Counted from the first letter of the stretch, positions 8,592 through 17,961 are shown. The stretch: 64,000 bases of DNA from Salinisphaera orenii subsp. halophila YIM 95161 (GCF_003732545.1 NZ_AYKF01000110.1:1-64000), one strand, 5' to 3'. Numbers and translations: made by a program. Notes: generated by a model not told the origin, from the letters alone.

Positions 8592-9266
8592 ATGAACCCG
8601 GAGAACACCAGTCCCGACGTGGTGGCCATCGTCACCGATCTCGTCGGTACCACGGTCGACGCCACCACCGCCGCCGACGACCTGCCCCGCTACGTCCGGG
8701 CGCATCCGGACGATCCGGCGGTCCTGGCCTGTCTCGACGCCCTGCGCGAACAGGCCGGCGAACCCGAGGCCGACGTCGAGCGCGTGCTGGCCGAGCTCGC
8801 CGCGCAGCTGCCGGCCGCCGACCCGGACGCCCCGCCCGTCGGCTCGGATCGCGTGGCCGACCCCGACATCGCCGCCCGCATCCACGCCGACGCCGCGGCG
8901 GGGCTCCAGGCCTGGGCCGACGATCACCGGGCGCTGTTCGTCTATGCCGCGGTGCCGGCCCCGGTGCAGCGGCTGATGCTCGCCTGCAGCGACCGCGGCG
9001 ATCTCGGCGACCTGTTCGGCGGCCACTTCGACACCCGCATGGGCGGGACCACGCGCCAGGCCAGCTACCGGGCGATCGCCGAGGCGCTGGGCGAACGGCC
9101 GGCCGCCCTGCTGTTCCTGTCCAGCCGCGGCGATGCGCTGGACGCCGCCGCGGCCGCCGGCTGGCAGACCTGCTGGATCGCCCGCGACGACGCTGCCGCG
9201 GAACGGGCCGAACGCCGGGAAACCCACCCCTGGGTGCCCGGTTTCGACGCCATCGAACTGCTCTGA
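8592..9266 (+). CDS. MtnC-like (enolase-phosphatase E1) protein lacking catalytic residues
   Basis: 224-residue HAD-fold protein clearly related to methionine-salvage enolase-phosphatase MtnC: SYRAIAEALG, LLFLS...LDAAAAAGWQTC and DLFGGHFDT match the family. Catalytic positions are altered. The family D-x-E-G-T becomes D16-L-V18-G-T (Glu to Val); the Y-S-S-G-S motif becomes Y118-AAVP; the conserved lysine region G-A-K becomes G-G-T; and the L-S-D acidic motif becomes L-S-S. Only Asp16 remains. It lies in the same window as mtnA (10.0-11.1 kb) but on the other strand. Probably an inactive paralog with a binding or regulatory role; a moonlighting phosphatase is less likely. Confidence 0.75.
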   Translation: MNPENTSPDVVAIVTDLVGTTVDATTAADDLPRYVRAHPDDPAVLACLDALREQAGEPEADVERVLAELAAQLPAADPDAPPVGSDRVADPDIAARIHADAAAGLQAWADDHRALFVYAAVPAPVQRLMLACSDRGDLGDLFGGHFDTRMGGTTRQASYRAIAEALGERPAALLFLSSRGDALDAAAAAGWQTCWIARDDAAAERAERRETHPWVPGFDAIELL

Positions 9267-9333
9267 GACGCCGCCGCGCCGGGGCACCGCCGCCCTGCGG
9301 CCGGTGGCCTGCCGGATGGCCGTCGCGCGCCAA

Positions 9334-9621
9334 GGCCTGTTGACGTTTCGTACGCGCCGCGTTGGAGACTGCACATCGTGTCCGACAAGGCCCGGGCCGC
9401 CGGCTCTGGGCGTGCCACGGCCCAGGCTTGCAACGCCGCCGAGCGCGCACCCTTGTTCAATGGGTGGCCCAATCCTTCGGGACAGGCGCCCATGACATTC
9501 ACAAGATGCGGTAATCCGGCGTTTCAGCACGCTGGTGCAGCGTGACTGCACGGCGCCGCACTACGCCTCGTATGGCGGGACAAAAGCGCTGGGCGCGGAC
9601 TCCTACGAGACATCAACAGCC
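9334..9621 (-). repeat. Dispersed ~290 bp repeat, copy B (inverted)
   Basis: Reverse-complement counterpart of 2632-2924. Terminal inverted repeats are TGTTGACGTTTCGT at 9338-9351 and its partner at 9605-9618. A mid-element hairpin differs from copy A in a compensated way: CGCCC/GGGCG in A is CACCC/GGGTG in B. The copies therefore preserve pairing, not just sequence. The two copies enclose about 6.4 kb and could support inversion by homologous recombination. No coding potential. Confidence 0.85.
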
Positions 9622-10034
9622 CCTGGACCGCAGCGATCACCGAGTCGAGCGGACGACACACCGTTCGAGCTGCAGCCGAGTGCAGCGACCGCACGGACCC
9701 GCGCAGTTCCGGTCTGATCGCCATCGCGACACACATCCGGGCGGCGAGGCGACCTTGCCCCGGTACGCCCCGACGCACATCGTCGTCGAAGATCACCCTA
9801 GTGGTCGGCCCACGACACGGCGGCGGGACCTTACCGGGCGTGGACTCGAACTCGAACCGCATTCAATGGCCGCCGGAAACCGGTCCGATCACGCCGCGAC
9901 GGCCCGCCGACGCGCGCACGACGCAGCACCGCGGCCCGGCATTCGCGTCATCCGGGCCGCGATCGTTCGCAGGCGCGGGCCCGCGCTGATCCGTCGCCGC
10001 CGCGGGTCGATCGGAGCACCGGTCTCCGCGGCGC
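9622..10034. other. Gene-free stretch before mtnA
   Basis: No gene, RNA or terminator recognised in about 410 bp. Open frames here are short and Arg/Pro-rich. It separates repeat copy B from the 3' end of mtnA. Confidence 0.5.
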
Positions 10035-11087
10035 TCAGGCCGGCGCAGTGGCCGGCAGGCCCGCCCCGCCGTGGGTCAGGGCGCCGGCGGCGACGGCCGC
10101 CGCATCGAATACGCCCGTATCCAGCACCCAGTGGTCGACCAGCGCCGCCGGGGTGACGTCGAAGGCCGGGTTGTCGACCGGCGCGTCGGCGGGCGCCCAG
10201 CACAGTTCACCGGCGGCGCCCGTCACGCCGCGCACCTCGGCGGCGGCGCGCTGTTCGATCGGGATCGCGGCACCGGTCGCGCAGGCCGGATCCAGCGTGG
10301 TGTGCGGCGCGGCGACCGCGAACGGCACGCCGTGGTGGCGGGCGAGCACCGCCAGGCCGTAGGTGCCGATCTTGTTGGCGACATCACCGTTCGCGGCGAT
10401 CCGATCGGCGCCGACGATCACCCGGTCCACGCGCCCGGCGGCCATCAGCCCGGCGGCCATGCTGTCGGTGATCAGGCGGTACGGCACGCCCAGCTCACCG
10501 AGCTCCCAGGCCGTCAGGCGCGCGCCCTGCAGCAGCGGCCGGGTCTCGTCGACCCATACCGAAACGCCCTTGTCCTGTTCGTGCGCGCGCCGGATGACGC
10601 CCAGGGCGGTGCCGATGCCGGCGGTGGCCAGACCGCCGGTGTTGCAGTGGGTGAGAATGCGCTCCCCGGGGCCGATCAGGGCCGCGCCGTGGGCGGCCAG
10701 GGCGTCGCAGAGCGCGCGGTCGCCGTCGTGCAGCGCCTCGGCGCTCGCGATCACGGCCGCGCGCCAGTCCGGCGCGGCGAGTGCGTCGGTCAGCGCGTCC
10801 ATGGCGTGCATCAGGTTGACCGCGGTCGGCCGGGCGCGACGCAGCCGGGCGACGGCCGCAGCAACGGCGTCGCGATCGTCGCCGCGCTCGGCCCGCACGG
10901 CCACCAGCAGCGCCGCCGCGATCGCGATCATCGGCGCGCCGCGGGTGCGCAGCGCGTGGATGGCCTCGACCAGCGCATCGACGTCGTCGATCGCCAGCCA
11001 GCGCTGCTCCTGCGGCAGCCGCGACTGGTCCAGCAGGTACAGGCGGTCGGCCTCGACGCGCAGCGCCATCCCCGAACGATCCTGCAT
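10035..11087 (-). CDS. mtnA: S-methyl-5-thioribose-1-phosphate isomerase
   Basis: 350-residue aldose-ketose isomerase of the methionine salvage pathway, converting methylthioribose-1-phosphate to methylthioribulose-1-phosphate. It belongs to the eIF2B-alpha-like fold. Visible: [13 protein letters not shown] near the N-terminus, [20 protein letters not shown] with the catalytic cysteine, [19 protein letters not shown], and [20 protein letters not shown] with the catalytic aspartate. ATG at 11085-11087 starts 5 bp beyond the manB stop. It is the third gene of a manC-manB-mtnA run, an unusual pairing of sugar-nucleotide synthesis with methionine salvage. No mtnB or mtnD is in the window. Confidence 0.93.
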   Translation of the reverse strand: MQDRSGMALRVEADRLYLLDQSRLPQEQRWLAIDDVDALVEAIHALRTRGAPMIAIAAALLVAVRAERGDDRDAVAAAVARLRRARPTAVNLMHAMDALTDALAAPDWRAAVIASAEALHDGDRALCDALAAHGAALIGPGERILTHCNTGGLATAGIGTALGVIRRAHEQDKGVSVWVDETRPLLQGARLTAWELGELGVPYRLITDSMAAGLMAAGRVDRVIVGADRIAANGDVANKIGTYGLAVLARHHGVPFAVAAPHTTLDPACATGAAIPIEQRAAAEVRGVTGAAGELCWAPADAPVDNPAFDVTPAALVDHWVLDTGVFDAAAVAAGALTHGGAGLPATAPA

Positions 11088-11092
11088 GGCGA

Positions 11093-12448
11093 TCAGCCGG
11101 CTGCCAGACGGGCGAGCAGCTCGTCGGTCTTCGCGCGCATGAGTTCGATGTCGCCGCGGGTCTCGACGTTGAGGCGGACCACCGGCTCGGTGTTGGACCT
11201 GCGCACGTTGAAGCGCCATTCGCCGAAGTCCATGGACAGGCCGTCGACGTGCTCGATCGACTGGGCGGCCGCGCCGTAGTGGCGCTCCAGATCGGCCAGG
11301 GCGGCGTCGGGATCGCCGATCTCGCGGTTGATCTCGCCCGAGGCCGGGTAGGCCGCGATGCGCTCGGCGACCAGCGTGGACAACGGCTTGCCCGACTCCG
11401 AGATCAGCTGCGCCATCACCAGCCACGGGATGTGGCCGTTGTCGGCGTAGGAGAAGTCGCGGAAGTAGTGGTGCGCGCTCATCTCGCCGCCGTAGAGGGC
11501 GTCGGCCTCGCGCATGACCTGTTTCATGAACGAGTGGCCGGACTTGGACTGGACCGGCGTGCCGCCGTTCTCGCGCACCTGGGCGAGGGTGTTCCAGGTC
11601 AGGCGCGGGTCGTGGACGATGGCCTCGCCGGGGTTCATGGCCAGCAGCATCTGCGCGATCAGGCCGACGATGTAGTAGCCCTCGATGAACTCGCCGTTTT
11701 CGTCGAAGAAGAAACAGCGGTCGAAGTCGCCGTCCCAGGCGACGCCGAAATCGGCGCCGTGTTCGCGCACCGCGGCGGCCGTGGCCTCGCGGTTCTCGGG
11801 CAGCAGCGGGTTGGGAATGCCGTTGGGCAGCTCGCCGTCCGGCTCGAAGTGCAGGCGCACGATCTCCAGCGGCAGCCGCTCGGACAGCGGATCGACGATC
11901 AGCCCGGCGCAGCCGTTGCCCGGGTTGGCCACAATGCGCAGCGGCCTGAGATTCTCGGGGCGGATCTGGCCGAGCAGGAAGTCGATGTAGCCCGGCCGAT
12001 GATCCAGCGCGCGGCGCTCGCCGGTGCGCGCCGGGGTCGGGAAGTCGTTGTCGTGGGTGCGTTTCTCGATATCGAACAGGCCGGTATCGCTGGAGATCGG
12101 CCGCGCGCCCTCGCGCACGAACTTCAGGCCGTTGTAATCCTTCGGGTTGTGGCTGGCGGTGACCATGATGCCGCCGTCCGTGGCCTGGCTGAAGGTGACG
12201 TAGTAGACCTCCTCGGTGCCGCAGAGGCCGATGTCGAGGACATCGGCGCCGCCGGCGGTCAGGCCCTCGATCAGGGCATCGGCCAGTTCGGCGCTGGACA
12301 GGCGCATGTCGCGGCCGACGACCACGGTCCGCGCGCCGATTTCGGCCGCGTACGCCCGGCCGATGCGGCGGGCGAGATCGGCGTCGAGCTCGTCCGGCAC
12401 CCGGGCGCGAACGTCGTAGGCCTTGAAGAACGGATAGTACTGACCCAT
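11093..12448 (-). CDS. manB: Phosphomannomutase/phosphoglucomutase
   Basis: 451-residue alpha-D-phosphohexomutase interconverting mannose-6-P and mannose-1-P (or the glucose equivalents). Phosphoserine loop [11 protein letters not shown], metal loop DGDFDR, and sugar-binding [12 protein letters not shown], which is the ManB/CpsG form, are all present; the C-terminal phosphate-binding domain ends the protein. It overlaps the manC stop by 1 nt (TGATG) and so is translationally coupled. Supplies precursors for LPS or exopolysaccharide. The Pseudomonas equivalent is algC, a known target of the sRNA ErsA; no comparable pairing with the window's sRNAs was spotted at this start. Confidence 0.93.
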   Translation of the reverse strand: MGQYYPFFKAYDVRARVPDELDADLARRIGRAYAAEIGARTVVVGRDMRLSSAELADALIEGLTAGGADVLDIGLCGTEEVYYVTFSQATDGGIMVTASHNPKDYNGLKFVREGARPISSDTGLFDIEKRTHDNDFPTPARTGERRALDHRPGYIDFLLGQIRPENLRPLRIVANPGNGCAGLIVDPLSERLPLEIVRLHFEPDGELPNGIPNPLLPENREATAAAVREHGADFGVAWDGDFDRCFFFDENGEFIEGYYIVGLIAQMLLAMNPGEAIVHDPRLTWNTLAQVRENGGTPVQSKSGHSFMKQVMREADALYGGEMSAHHYFRDFSYADNGHIPWLVMAQLISESGKPLSTLVAERIAAYPASGEINREIGDPDAALADLERHYGAAAQSIEHVDGLSMDFGEWRFNVRRSNTEPVVRLNVETRGDIELMRAKTDELLARLAAG

Positions 12449-13902
12449 CAGGAAGACTCCTTGCCGTCGCTCGCGGCGGGCTCGGGCGCGGCATCGGCGC
12501 GGCCGTAGACGTCGTCGAAGCGCACGATGTCGTCCTCGCCGAGATAGCTTCCGGACTGGACCTCGATGAGGTCCAGATCGACCTTGCCGGGGTTTTCCAG
12601 CCGATGGACGGCGCCGAGCGGTATGTAGGTGGACTGGTTCTCGGTGAGCAGGCTCTCGCGACCGTCACAGGTCACCCGGGCGGTGCCGTGGACGACGACC
12701 CAGTGCTCGGCCCGATGGTGATGCTTCTGCAGCGACAGCCGGCCGCCCGGGGTGACGCGGATGTGCTTGACCTGGAAACGCGCCCCGGCGGCGATCTGTT
12801 CGTAGCTGCCCCAGGGCCGATAGGCCTTGCGGTATTCCGTGGCTTCGGCACGGCCGGCCGCGCGCAGCGACTCGACCAGCCCCTTGATCTCCTGTTCGCG
12901 GCCGCGGTCGGCCACGAGCACCGCTTCGGCGGTCTCCACGACCAGGGTGTCGCGCAGGCCGAGCGCGGCCACCAGGCGGCCGTCGCTGTGAACGACGCAG
13001 TTCTCGGCGTCCTCGAGCCAGACGTCGCCGCGGCGGCTGTTGCCGGCCGCATCGGCGCCGACCGCGCGGCCCACGGCGGACCAGCTGCCGAGATCGTTCC
13101 AGCCGGCGTCGAGCGCGACCATGACCGCACGCTCGGTCTTTTCCATGACGGCGTAGTCGATGGAATCGCTCGGGCAGGCGGCGAACGCCTCGGCATCCAG
13201 ACGCAGGAAGTCGATGTCGGCCTCGGCCTCGGCGTGGGCGCGGCTGGCGGCGGCGTGGATCTCGGGGGCGTATTCGGCCAGCGCGTCGAGATAGTCGTCG
13301 GCGGTGAACAGGAACATGCCGCTGTTCCAGAAGTAGTCGCCCGCCGCCAGATATGCCGCGGCACGCTCGGCGTCGGGCTTTTCTACGAAACGCTGCACGG
13401 CGCGCGTGCCCTCGGCCAGCGTCTCGCCCGCCTGGATGTAGCCGTAGCCGGTCTCGGGCCGGTCTGGGGTCACGCCGAACAGCGTCAGCCGCCCGGCGGC
13501 CGCGCCCGCCCGCGCCTGCGCCACGGCGCGGGCGAACACATCGTTGTCGCCGATGGCGTGGTCGGTGGGCATGACCAGCAGCTCGGCCGCGCCGCCGTGG
13601 CGCGCGCGCGCCTCCAGCGCGGCGGCCGCGACCGCCGGCGCGGTGTTGCGTGCCGCCGGCTCCAGCAGCACGCGTCCCGGCATCTCGGCGGCGCGCATCT
13701 GCTCGGCCATGACGAAGCGGTGTTCGGCGCTGCCGATCAGCAGCGGCTCGCCCAGATCCGGCAACCGGCGCACCCGTGCAAGCGATTGTTCGAGCAGGGT
13801 GGCGTCGCCCGTGAGCGCCAGAAACTGCTTGGGACGGCTCTGGCGCGAAAGCGGCCACAGACGCGTCCCGGTGCCACCGGCGAGCAGGACCGGTATCAGC
13901 AT
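12448..13902 (-). CDS. manC: Mannose-1-phosphate guanylyltransferase / mannose-6-phosphate isomerase
   Basis: 484-residue bifunctional enzyme making GDP-mannose. The N-terminal nucleotidyltransferase has [15 protein letters not shown] (residues about 6-20) and the FVEKPD motif; the C-terminal cupin isomerase domain carries [24 protein letters not shown] metal ligands and the [14 protein letters not shown] segment. ATG at 13900-13902 was preferred over one 9 codons upstream because a GGAG lies 8 nt before it. First gene of manC-manB-mtnA. Divergent from the TPR gene, with 230 bp of shared upstream DNA. Confidence 0.93.
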   Translation of the reverse strand: MLIPVLLAGGTGTRLWPLSRQSRPKQFLALTGDATLLEQSLARVRRLPDLGEPLLIGSAEHRFVMAEQMRAAEMPGRVLLEPAARNTAPAVAAAALEARARHGGAAELLVMPTDHAIGDNDVFARAVAQARAGAAAGRLTLFGVTPDRPETGYGYIQAGETLAEGTRAVQRFVEKPDAERAAAYLAAGDYFWNSGMFLFTADDYLDALAEYAPEIHAAASRAHAEAEADIDFLRLDAEAFAACPSDSIDYAVMEKTERAVMVALDAGWNDLGSWSAVGRAVGADAAGNSRRGDVWLEDAENCVVHSDGRLVAALGLRDTLVVETAEAVLVADRGREQEIKGLVESLRAAGRAEATEYRKAYRPWGSYEQIAAGARFQVKHIRVTPGGRLSLQKHHHRAEHWVVVHGTARVTCDGRESLLTENQSTYIPLGAVHRLENPGKVDLDLIEVQSGSYLGEDDIVRFDDVYGRADAAPEPAASDGKESS

Positions 13903-14049
13903 GTCGATCTCCAGATTGCAGTCGGCCACGGCGGCTCGTACGGGCCCGGCCTGCGCGTTCGGCGAAAAATGAGCATTCTAAAATACCCTGCCGGGCGGGC
14001 CTCCCACCAGCGTTGCTGTCGGACGACCCGGGTACCGCCACCGATTTTG

Positions 14050-14055
14050 TATAAT
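14050..14055 (+). promoter_or_regulatory. Probable -10 box (TATAAT)
   Basis: A perfect TATAAT in an AT-rich patch between divergent manC and the TPR gene, 78 bp before the chosen GTG start. No good -35 hexamer is found at 16-18 bp, so the promoter may be activator-dependent. Confidence 0.45.
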
Positions 14056-14132
14056 TTTCGGTCATTTGTGAGATGCGATCGTCGGGACCCGGCTTCGGCG
14101 ATGTACTGAGGGGCACAGAGGATGAACCACCC

Positions 14133-15095
14133 GTGACGCGACGATCCGCCGCGCGTCGCTGCGCCCGCCGTCTCGGCGCACTGATCGTGCTGCCGTCGTT
14201 GGCGATCGCGGCGACGGTCACGCTGGACGATCTGCACTCGGAAATCGACGCCGGCCATTTCGAGGCGGCCGCGAGCCAGGCCGCGGATTATCTGGAGGCC
14301 CACCCGGGCGATCGCGACGCCCGCTTCCTGCACGCCCGGGCGCTGGCCGGTCGCGGCGACATCCAAGCTGCGATCGATGCCTACGAGGAGCTGGCGACGG
14401 ACTATCCGCTGCGGCCGGAGCCCGCGAACAACCTCGCGGTCCTGCACGCCGAGCGCGGCGAGCTCGAGGCCGCCCGCGACTGGCTGGAGAAGGCGCTGGC
14501 CACGCAGCCCGCCTATGCGACCGCACATCGCAACCTCGGCGATGTCTACACCGCGCTCGCGGAACTGGCCTACCGCAACGCGCTGGATTCCGACGCGGTC
14601 GACGCCAAGACCCCGCTGACCCTGCTCGATCGCTTCTACTACGCGCAGGAGTCGGTCGCCCCGGGGCAGACCGAGACGCCGGCGCCCGTGCGCCGGCCGG
14701 TGACGGGCGACACGCCCGCACCGGGCGAGCCGCCGCCGGCGGGCGACGATCGCAGCATCCTTCAGAGCGTGCGCGCCTGGGCGATCGCCTGGTCGAACCA
14801 GGATTTCGCGGCCTACACCGATTTCTATGCCGAGGATTTCGATCCCGGCGACGACCTCGGCCGTGCGCAGTGGCTGTCGGTACGCAAGGCGCGTCTCGCC
14901 CGGCCGGACGATATCCACATCCATATCGACGCCCCGCAGATCGAACGGATCGCCGAGGATCGGGTACGGGTGAGTTTCACCCAGCGCTATGAATCACCGC
15001 GCTACAGTGACCGGACCCGCAAGCGCCTGCTGCTGACGCGCACCGACGGCGGCTGGCGCATTCTGCGGGAGACCACGGTCGACGAGGGACGATGA
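14133..15095 (+). CDS. Periplasmic TPR protein with NTF2-like C-terminal domain
   Basis: 320-residue exported protein. With the GTG at 14133 it begins with a clean signal peptide (RRSAARRCARRLG then ALIVLPSLAIA); AGAGGA lies 10 nt upstream. An in-frame ATG at 14073 would bury the signal, so it was not chosen. Three to four TPR-like repeats occupy about residues 35-150 (AIDAYEELATDYP, AARDWLEKALATQP), then a Pro-rich linker, then an NTF2/Cds6-like domain (SVRAWAIAWSNQDFAAYTDFYAEDF...WRILRET). The same kind of C-terminal domain ends the next gene, which overlaps by 4 nt. Probably a partner of that L,D-transpeptidase in envelope work. Confidence 0.78.
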   Translation: MTRRSAARRCARRLGALIVLPSLAIAATVTLDDLHSEIDAGHFEAAASQAADYLEAHPGDRDARFLHARALAGRGDIQAAIDAYEELATDYPLRPEPANNLAVLHAERGELEAARDWLEKALATQPAYATAHRNLGDVYTALAELAYRNALDSDAVDAKTPLTLLDRFYYAQESVAPGQTETPAPVRRPVTGDTPAPGEPPPAGDDRSILQSVRAWAIAWSNQDFAAYTDFYAEDFDPGDDLGRAQWLSVRKARLARPDDIHIHIDAPQIERIAEDRVRVSFTQRYESPRYSDRTRKRLLLTRTDGGWRILRETTVDEGR

Positions 15096-16315
15096 CACCA
15101 GCCGCGCCACGCCTGATCGCACTCGCCCTGGGCCTGCTCGGCGGCACCCTCGGGGCGCCGTCCGCGACGGCCGACAGCGAACCACCGGCGACCTCTCGCC
15201 CCCCGCTGCACTCGGAGGCCGAGACACGGCTGATGACGGTGATCGCACTCGCGCGCCAGGGCGACTACAACCGCGCGATCGACGATCTCTCCGATCTGAT
15301 CGACGAGCGGCCGAACTTTCGTTTAGCCCAGCTCGTCTACGGCGAACTGATGGTCGCGCGCGCCGGGCGCAGTATCGATCCGCTGATCGGCGAGGACGTG
15401 GCCAAGCGGCGCGACGCCTTGCTCGCCGAGGCCGAGTCGCGCTGGAATCATCGCAGCAACACCGCGACCGACGGCCGAGTACCGAACGCGATCGTCCAGC
15501 TCGCACCGGAGCACGAGCACGCCATCGTCGCCGACCTCGACCACAACCGCGTCTATCTGTTCGCCAACGATGACGGCGCGCCCCGGTTGATGGCGGATTT
15601 CTACGCCACGATCGGCAGCAGCGGCGCGGGCAAGGAGGCCGAGGGCGACATGCGCACCCCGGTCGGGGTCTATCACGTCACCCGCTATCTCAACGACAAC
15701 CAGCTGCCGGAACTCTACGGCATCGGCGCACTGCCGGTGAATTACCCGAATGCGCTGGATCGCACCCGTGGCCGCACCGGGCACGGAATCTGGCTTCACG
15801 GCGTGCCGCGCGCCACCTATGCCCGCTCGCCGCAGGCCAGTGAGGGCTGCGTGGTGATCGCCAACGACGACTTCGAGCGCCTGCGCGAGCGCGTCGACGT
15901 GGGCGCCACGCCGGTGATCATGACCCAGGGCGTCGACTGGGTGTCGCCCGCCGAGGCCGAAACCATCCGCACCGAAGTGCGAGCGGCGATCGAGGACTGG
16001 CGCCACAGTTGGGAGGCGATCGACACCTCGGCGCATCTGGCCTACTACGATGCCGATTTCGTCAGCGACGAAGGTCGCGACAAAGCCGCCTACGCGGCCT
16101 ACAAGAAAAAAGTGAACGCTCGGAAGGAGAAGATATCGGTCGATATCGACCAGCTCAGCATCTTCCGCTATCCCGGCGAGCAAGAGATGGTGAAGGTCAC
16201 CTTCGACCAGGCCTATCGAAGCAACAACTACCGCTCCAAGGACCGCAAGACCCAGTACTGGCAGCGCAACGACGACGGCCGCTGGCGGATCGTGCTGGAC
16301 ACCGAAGCCGACTGA
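15092..16315 (+). CDS. L,D-transpeptidase (YkuD) with NTF2-like C-terminal domain
   Basis: 407-residue exported peptidoglycan enzyme. Signal peptide about residues 1-27 (LIALALGLLGG...PSATA). The YkuD catalytic domain has His231 and the HGV at 236-238, with S-x-G-C nucleophile motif SEGC at residues 250-253 (Cys253). It would form 3-3 crosslinks or attach a protein to the sacculus. A C-terminal domain (about residues 290-407) resembles the end of the preceding gene product and ends WRIVLDTEAD. ATGA overlap with that gene implies coupled expression and partnership. Confidence 0.88.
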   Translation: MTPAAPRLIALALGLLGGTLGAPSATADSEPPATSRPPLHSEAETRLMTVIALARQGDYNRAIDDLSDLIDERPNFRLAQLVYGELMVARAGRSIDPLIGEDVAKRRDALLAEAESRWNHRSNTATDGRVPNAIVQLAPEHEHAIVADLDHNRVYLFANDDGAPRLMADFYATIGSSGAGKEAEGDMRTPVGVYHVTRYLNDNQLPELYGIGALPVNYPNALDRTRGRTGHGIWLHGVPRATYARSPQASEGCVVIANDDFERLRERVDVGATPVIMTQGVDWVSPAEAETIRTEVRAAIEDWRHSWEAIDTSAHLAYYDADFVSDEGRDKAAYAAYKKKVNARKEKISVDIDQLSIFRYPGEQEMVKVTFDQAYRSNNYRSKDRKTQYWQRNDDGRWRIVLDTEAD

Positions 16316-16339
16316 GCGAGAACTGTCGGCGCGCCCGGT

Positions 16340-16993
16340 CTATTCCTCGCGCTGCCGTCGAATGAGGTAGTCGGCCACATCGAACATGGCCTCGTTGCTA
16401 CCCGCGCTGCGGCCGCTGATCCAATACTGCCCGGCGACACCCAGGCTCGGGGTCGCGGTGACGTTGAACGCACGCATCATCTCGCCGGCCGCCGCCACCT
16501 TCTCGCGAACGGCATCGCTGTCGAAGGCCGCATCGAAACGCTTACCGTCGACGCCGTGGTCCACCATGAATGCGCGCATGTCCGACTGCGACAACAGGCG
16601 TCGACCCTGTTCGTGAATGGCGCGGAAGATGTCCGCGTGCACCTCGTCGAGCACGCCGAGGCGCTGTGCGGCGTAGTAGAGCCGGGCGTACTTCTGACCG
16701 CCGTTGCCGAAGAGCACCGGCACGCGCGAGAAGGCGACGTCGTCGCCGAGCTGCTCACGCCAAGCCTCGACCTCGGGCTCAAGGTGATAGCAGTGCGGGC
16801 AACTGTAGAGAAAGAACTCGACGACGTGGATCCGGTCATCGTCCGGCGTCGCCACGGGCGCCTCGATCGCCTGGTAGTGCTCGCCCTCGACATAACGCGA
16901 GACCAGACCCTGCGCGAAGCTACTGGTCGAAAGCGCGCACATCAGCAGGCCGACAACGAAGGCCGCGATGCGATGATGGTCCAGACCGCGCAT
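16340..16993 (-). CDS. dsbA: Thiol:disulfide interchange protein DsbA
   Basis: 217-residue periplasmic oxidase introducing disulfides. Signal peptide about 1-27 (VVGLLMCALSTSSFA), active site C65-P-H-C68 in FFLYSCPHCYHLEPE, and the cis-proline loop TATPSLGV. Immediately follows the cytochrome c4 gene (2 nt gap), the same pairing known from Pseudomonas, so co-transcription is likely. Full length for the family. Confidence 0.93.
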   Translation of the reverse strand: MRGLDHHRIAAFVVGLLMCALSTSSFAQGLVSRYVEGEHYQAIEAPVATPDDDRIHVVEFFLYSCPHCYHLEPEVEAWREQLGDDVAFSRVPVLFGNGGQKYARLYYAAQRLGVLDEVHADIFRAIHEQGRRLLSQSDMRAFMVDHGVDGKRFDAAFDSDAVREKVAAAGEMMRAFNVTATPSLGVAGQYWISGRSAGSNEAMFDVADYLIRRQREE

Positions 16994-16995
16994 GA

Positions 16996-17961
16996 TTATT
17001 CACCGGCCTGCGATTCGCCGTCGTTCGCGTCGTCGGCCTGGCCGTCGCCGCTATCCTCGTCGCCGCTGCCCGAGTCGGCGGAGGCGTCCTCATCCGCGTC
17101 GTTCCCGTTCTCGTCTGCAGACTCGGAATCGGAGCCGTCATCGTCGCTGCCGCCGGCCTGCTCCGAGTCGGCACTGTCGCCCTCATCGCTGCCGGAGGAC
17201 TCCGATTCGCCGTCGTCATCGCTCGAGGCGTCCTCGGAATCGGATGACCCGCCGCCCGAACTCGAGCCACCACCGGCCGCGGCGGCCGGTCCGGCGACCT
17301 GCTGCATCAACGCGCCCTTGTCGTTGGTGAACCCTTCCTGGGCGGGGGCGATGCCGGCGACGTAGGACGCCAGCGCCTGGATGTCGTCATCGCTGAGTTC
17401 CTCGGCGACGGCGTTCATGATCTCGGCCTTGGCATAGCCGGTGCGCTCGCCGTCGCGGTAGGCCTTGAGCTGGGCTGCGATGTACTGCGGATTCTGACCC
17501 GACAGCCGCGGATACTTCGCGGCCGCATTGCCGAGCGCGGCCGGCCCGTGGCAGCCGGCGCAGGCGGGAATGCCCTCTTCGGTGTCGCCGCCATGGTAGA
17601 GCTTGGCGCCCGCCGGGGCGATCTTCTCGCTCGCGGCCCCCGGGCGGGTCTGCTGGTCGGCGAAATAGGCCGCGAGGTCTCGCATGTCCTGCTCGCTCAG
17701 ACCCGCAACTTGGCCGGCCATCACCGCATTCTGTCGATCGCCGGACTTGAAGAGCTTGAGCTGCTCGTAGATATAGGGTGCGCCCTGGCCCGCGAGCTTT
17801 GGAAACTGCTCCGATTCCATGTTGCCCTGCGGACCATGGCAGGCTGCACAGGACGCGGATTTTTCCTTGCCGGCCTCGGCATCGCCGTCAACCAGCGGCG
17901 CGGCACCGGCGGCACCCGCACACAACATCAGCCCGAACAACACAAAGAAGCGCTTGGTCAT
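16996..17961 (-). CDS. Dihaem cytochrome c4 with long acidic tail
   Basis: 321-residue periplasmic electron carrier. Signal peptide about 1-20; two class I c-type domains with CAACH at 38-42 and CAGCH at 134-138, and axial methionines probably Met81 and Met182. The canonical protein ends near residue 215. Residues about 230-321 form a Gly/Ser then Asp/Glu/Ser tail with no Lys or Arg at all. Such a tail is absent from the usual c4 and suggests adaptation to high salt or docking to a basic partner oxidase. First gene of c4-dsbA, divergent from engB. Confidence 0.9.
   Translation of the reverse strand: MTKRFFVLFGLMLCAGAAGAAPLVDGDAEAGKEKSASCAACHGPQGNMESEQFPKLAGQGAPYIYEQLKLFKSGDRQNAVMAGQVAGLSEQDMRDLAAYFADQQTRPGAASEKIAPAGAKLYHGGDTEEGIPACAGCHGPAALGNAAAKYPRLSGQNPQYIAAQLKAYRDGERTGYAKAEIMNAVAEELSDDDIQALASYVAGIAPAQEGFTNDKGALMQQVAGPAAAAGGGSSSGGGSSDSEDASSDDDGESESSGSDEGDSADSEQAGGSDDDGSDSESADENGNDADEDASADSGSGDEDSGDGQADDANDGESQAGE

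Noticed and set aside
5409-9266. The phosphatase/TetR/phosphotransferase/GST run as an antibiotic-resistance island
   Set aside because: The kinase-fold protein is of the ACAD-associated type, and nothing resembles a mobile resistance gene or integrase.
9825-9870. tRNA-like stretch with a T-loop-like GGACTCGAACTCGAACC
   Set aside because: No acceptor stem, anticodon arm or D-arm could be folded around it on either strand.
13896-14924. 342-codon minus frame opposite the TPR gene
   Set aside because: Shadow of the plus-strand gene, which has a signal peptide, TPRs and an overlapping partner.
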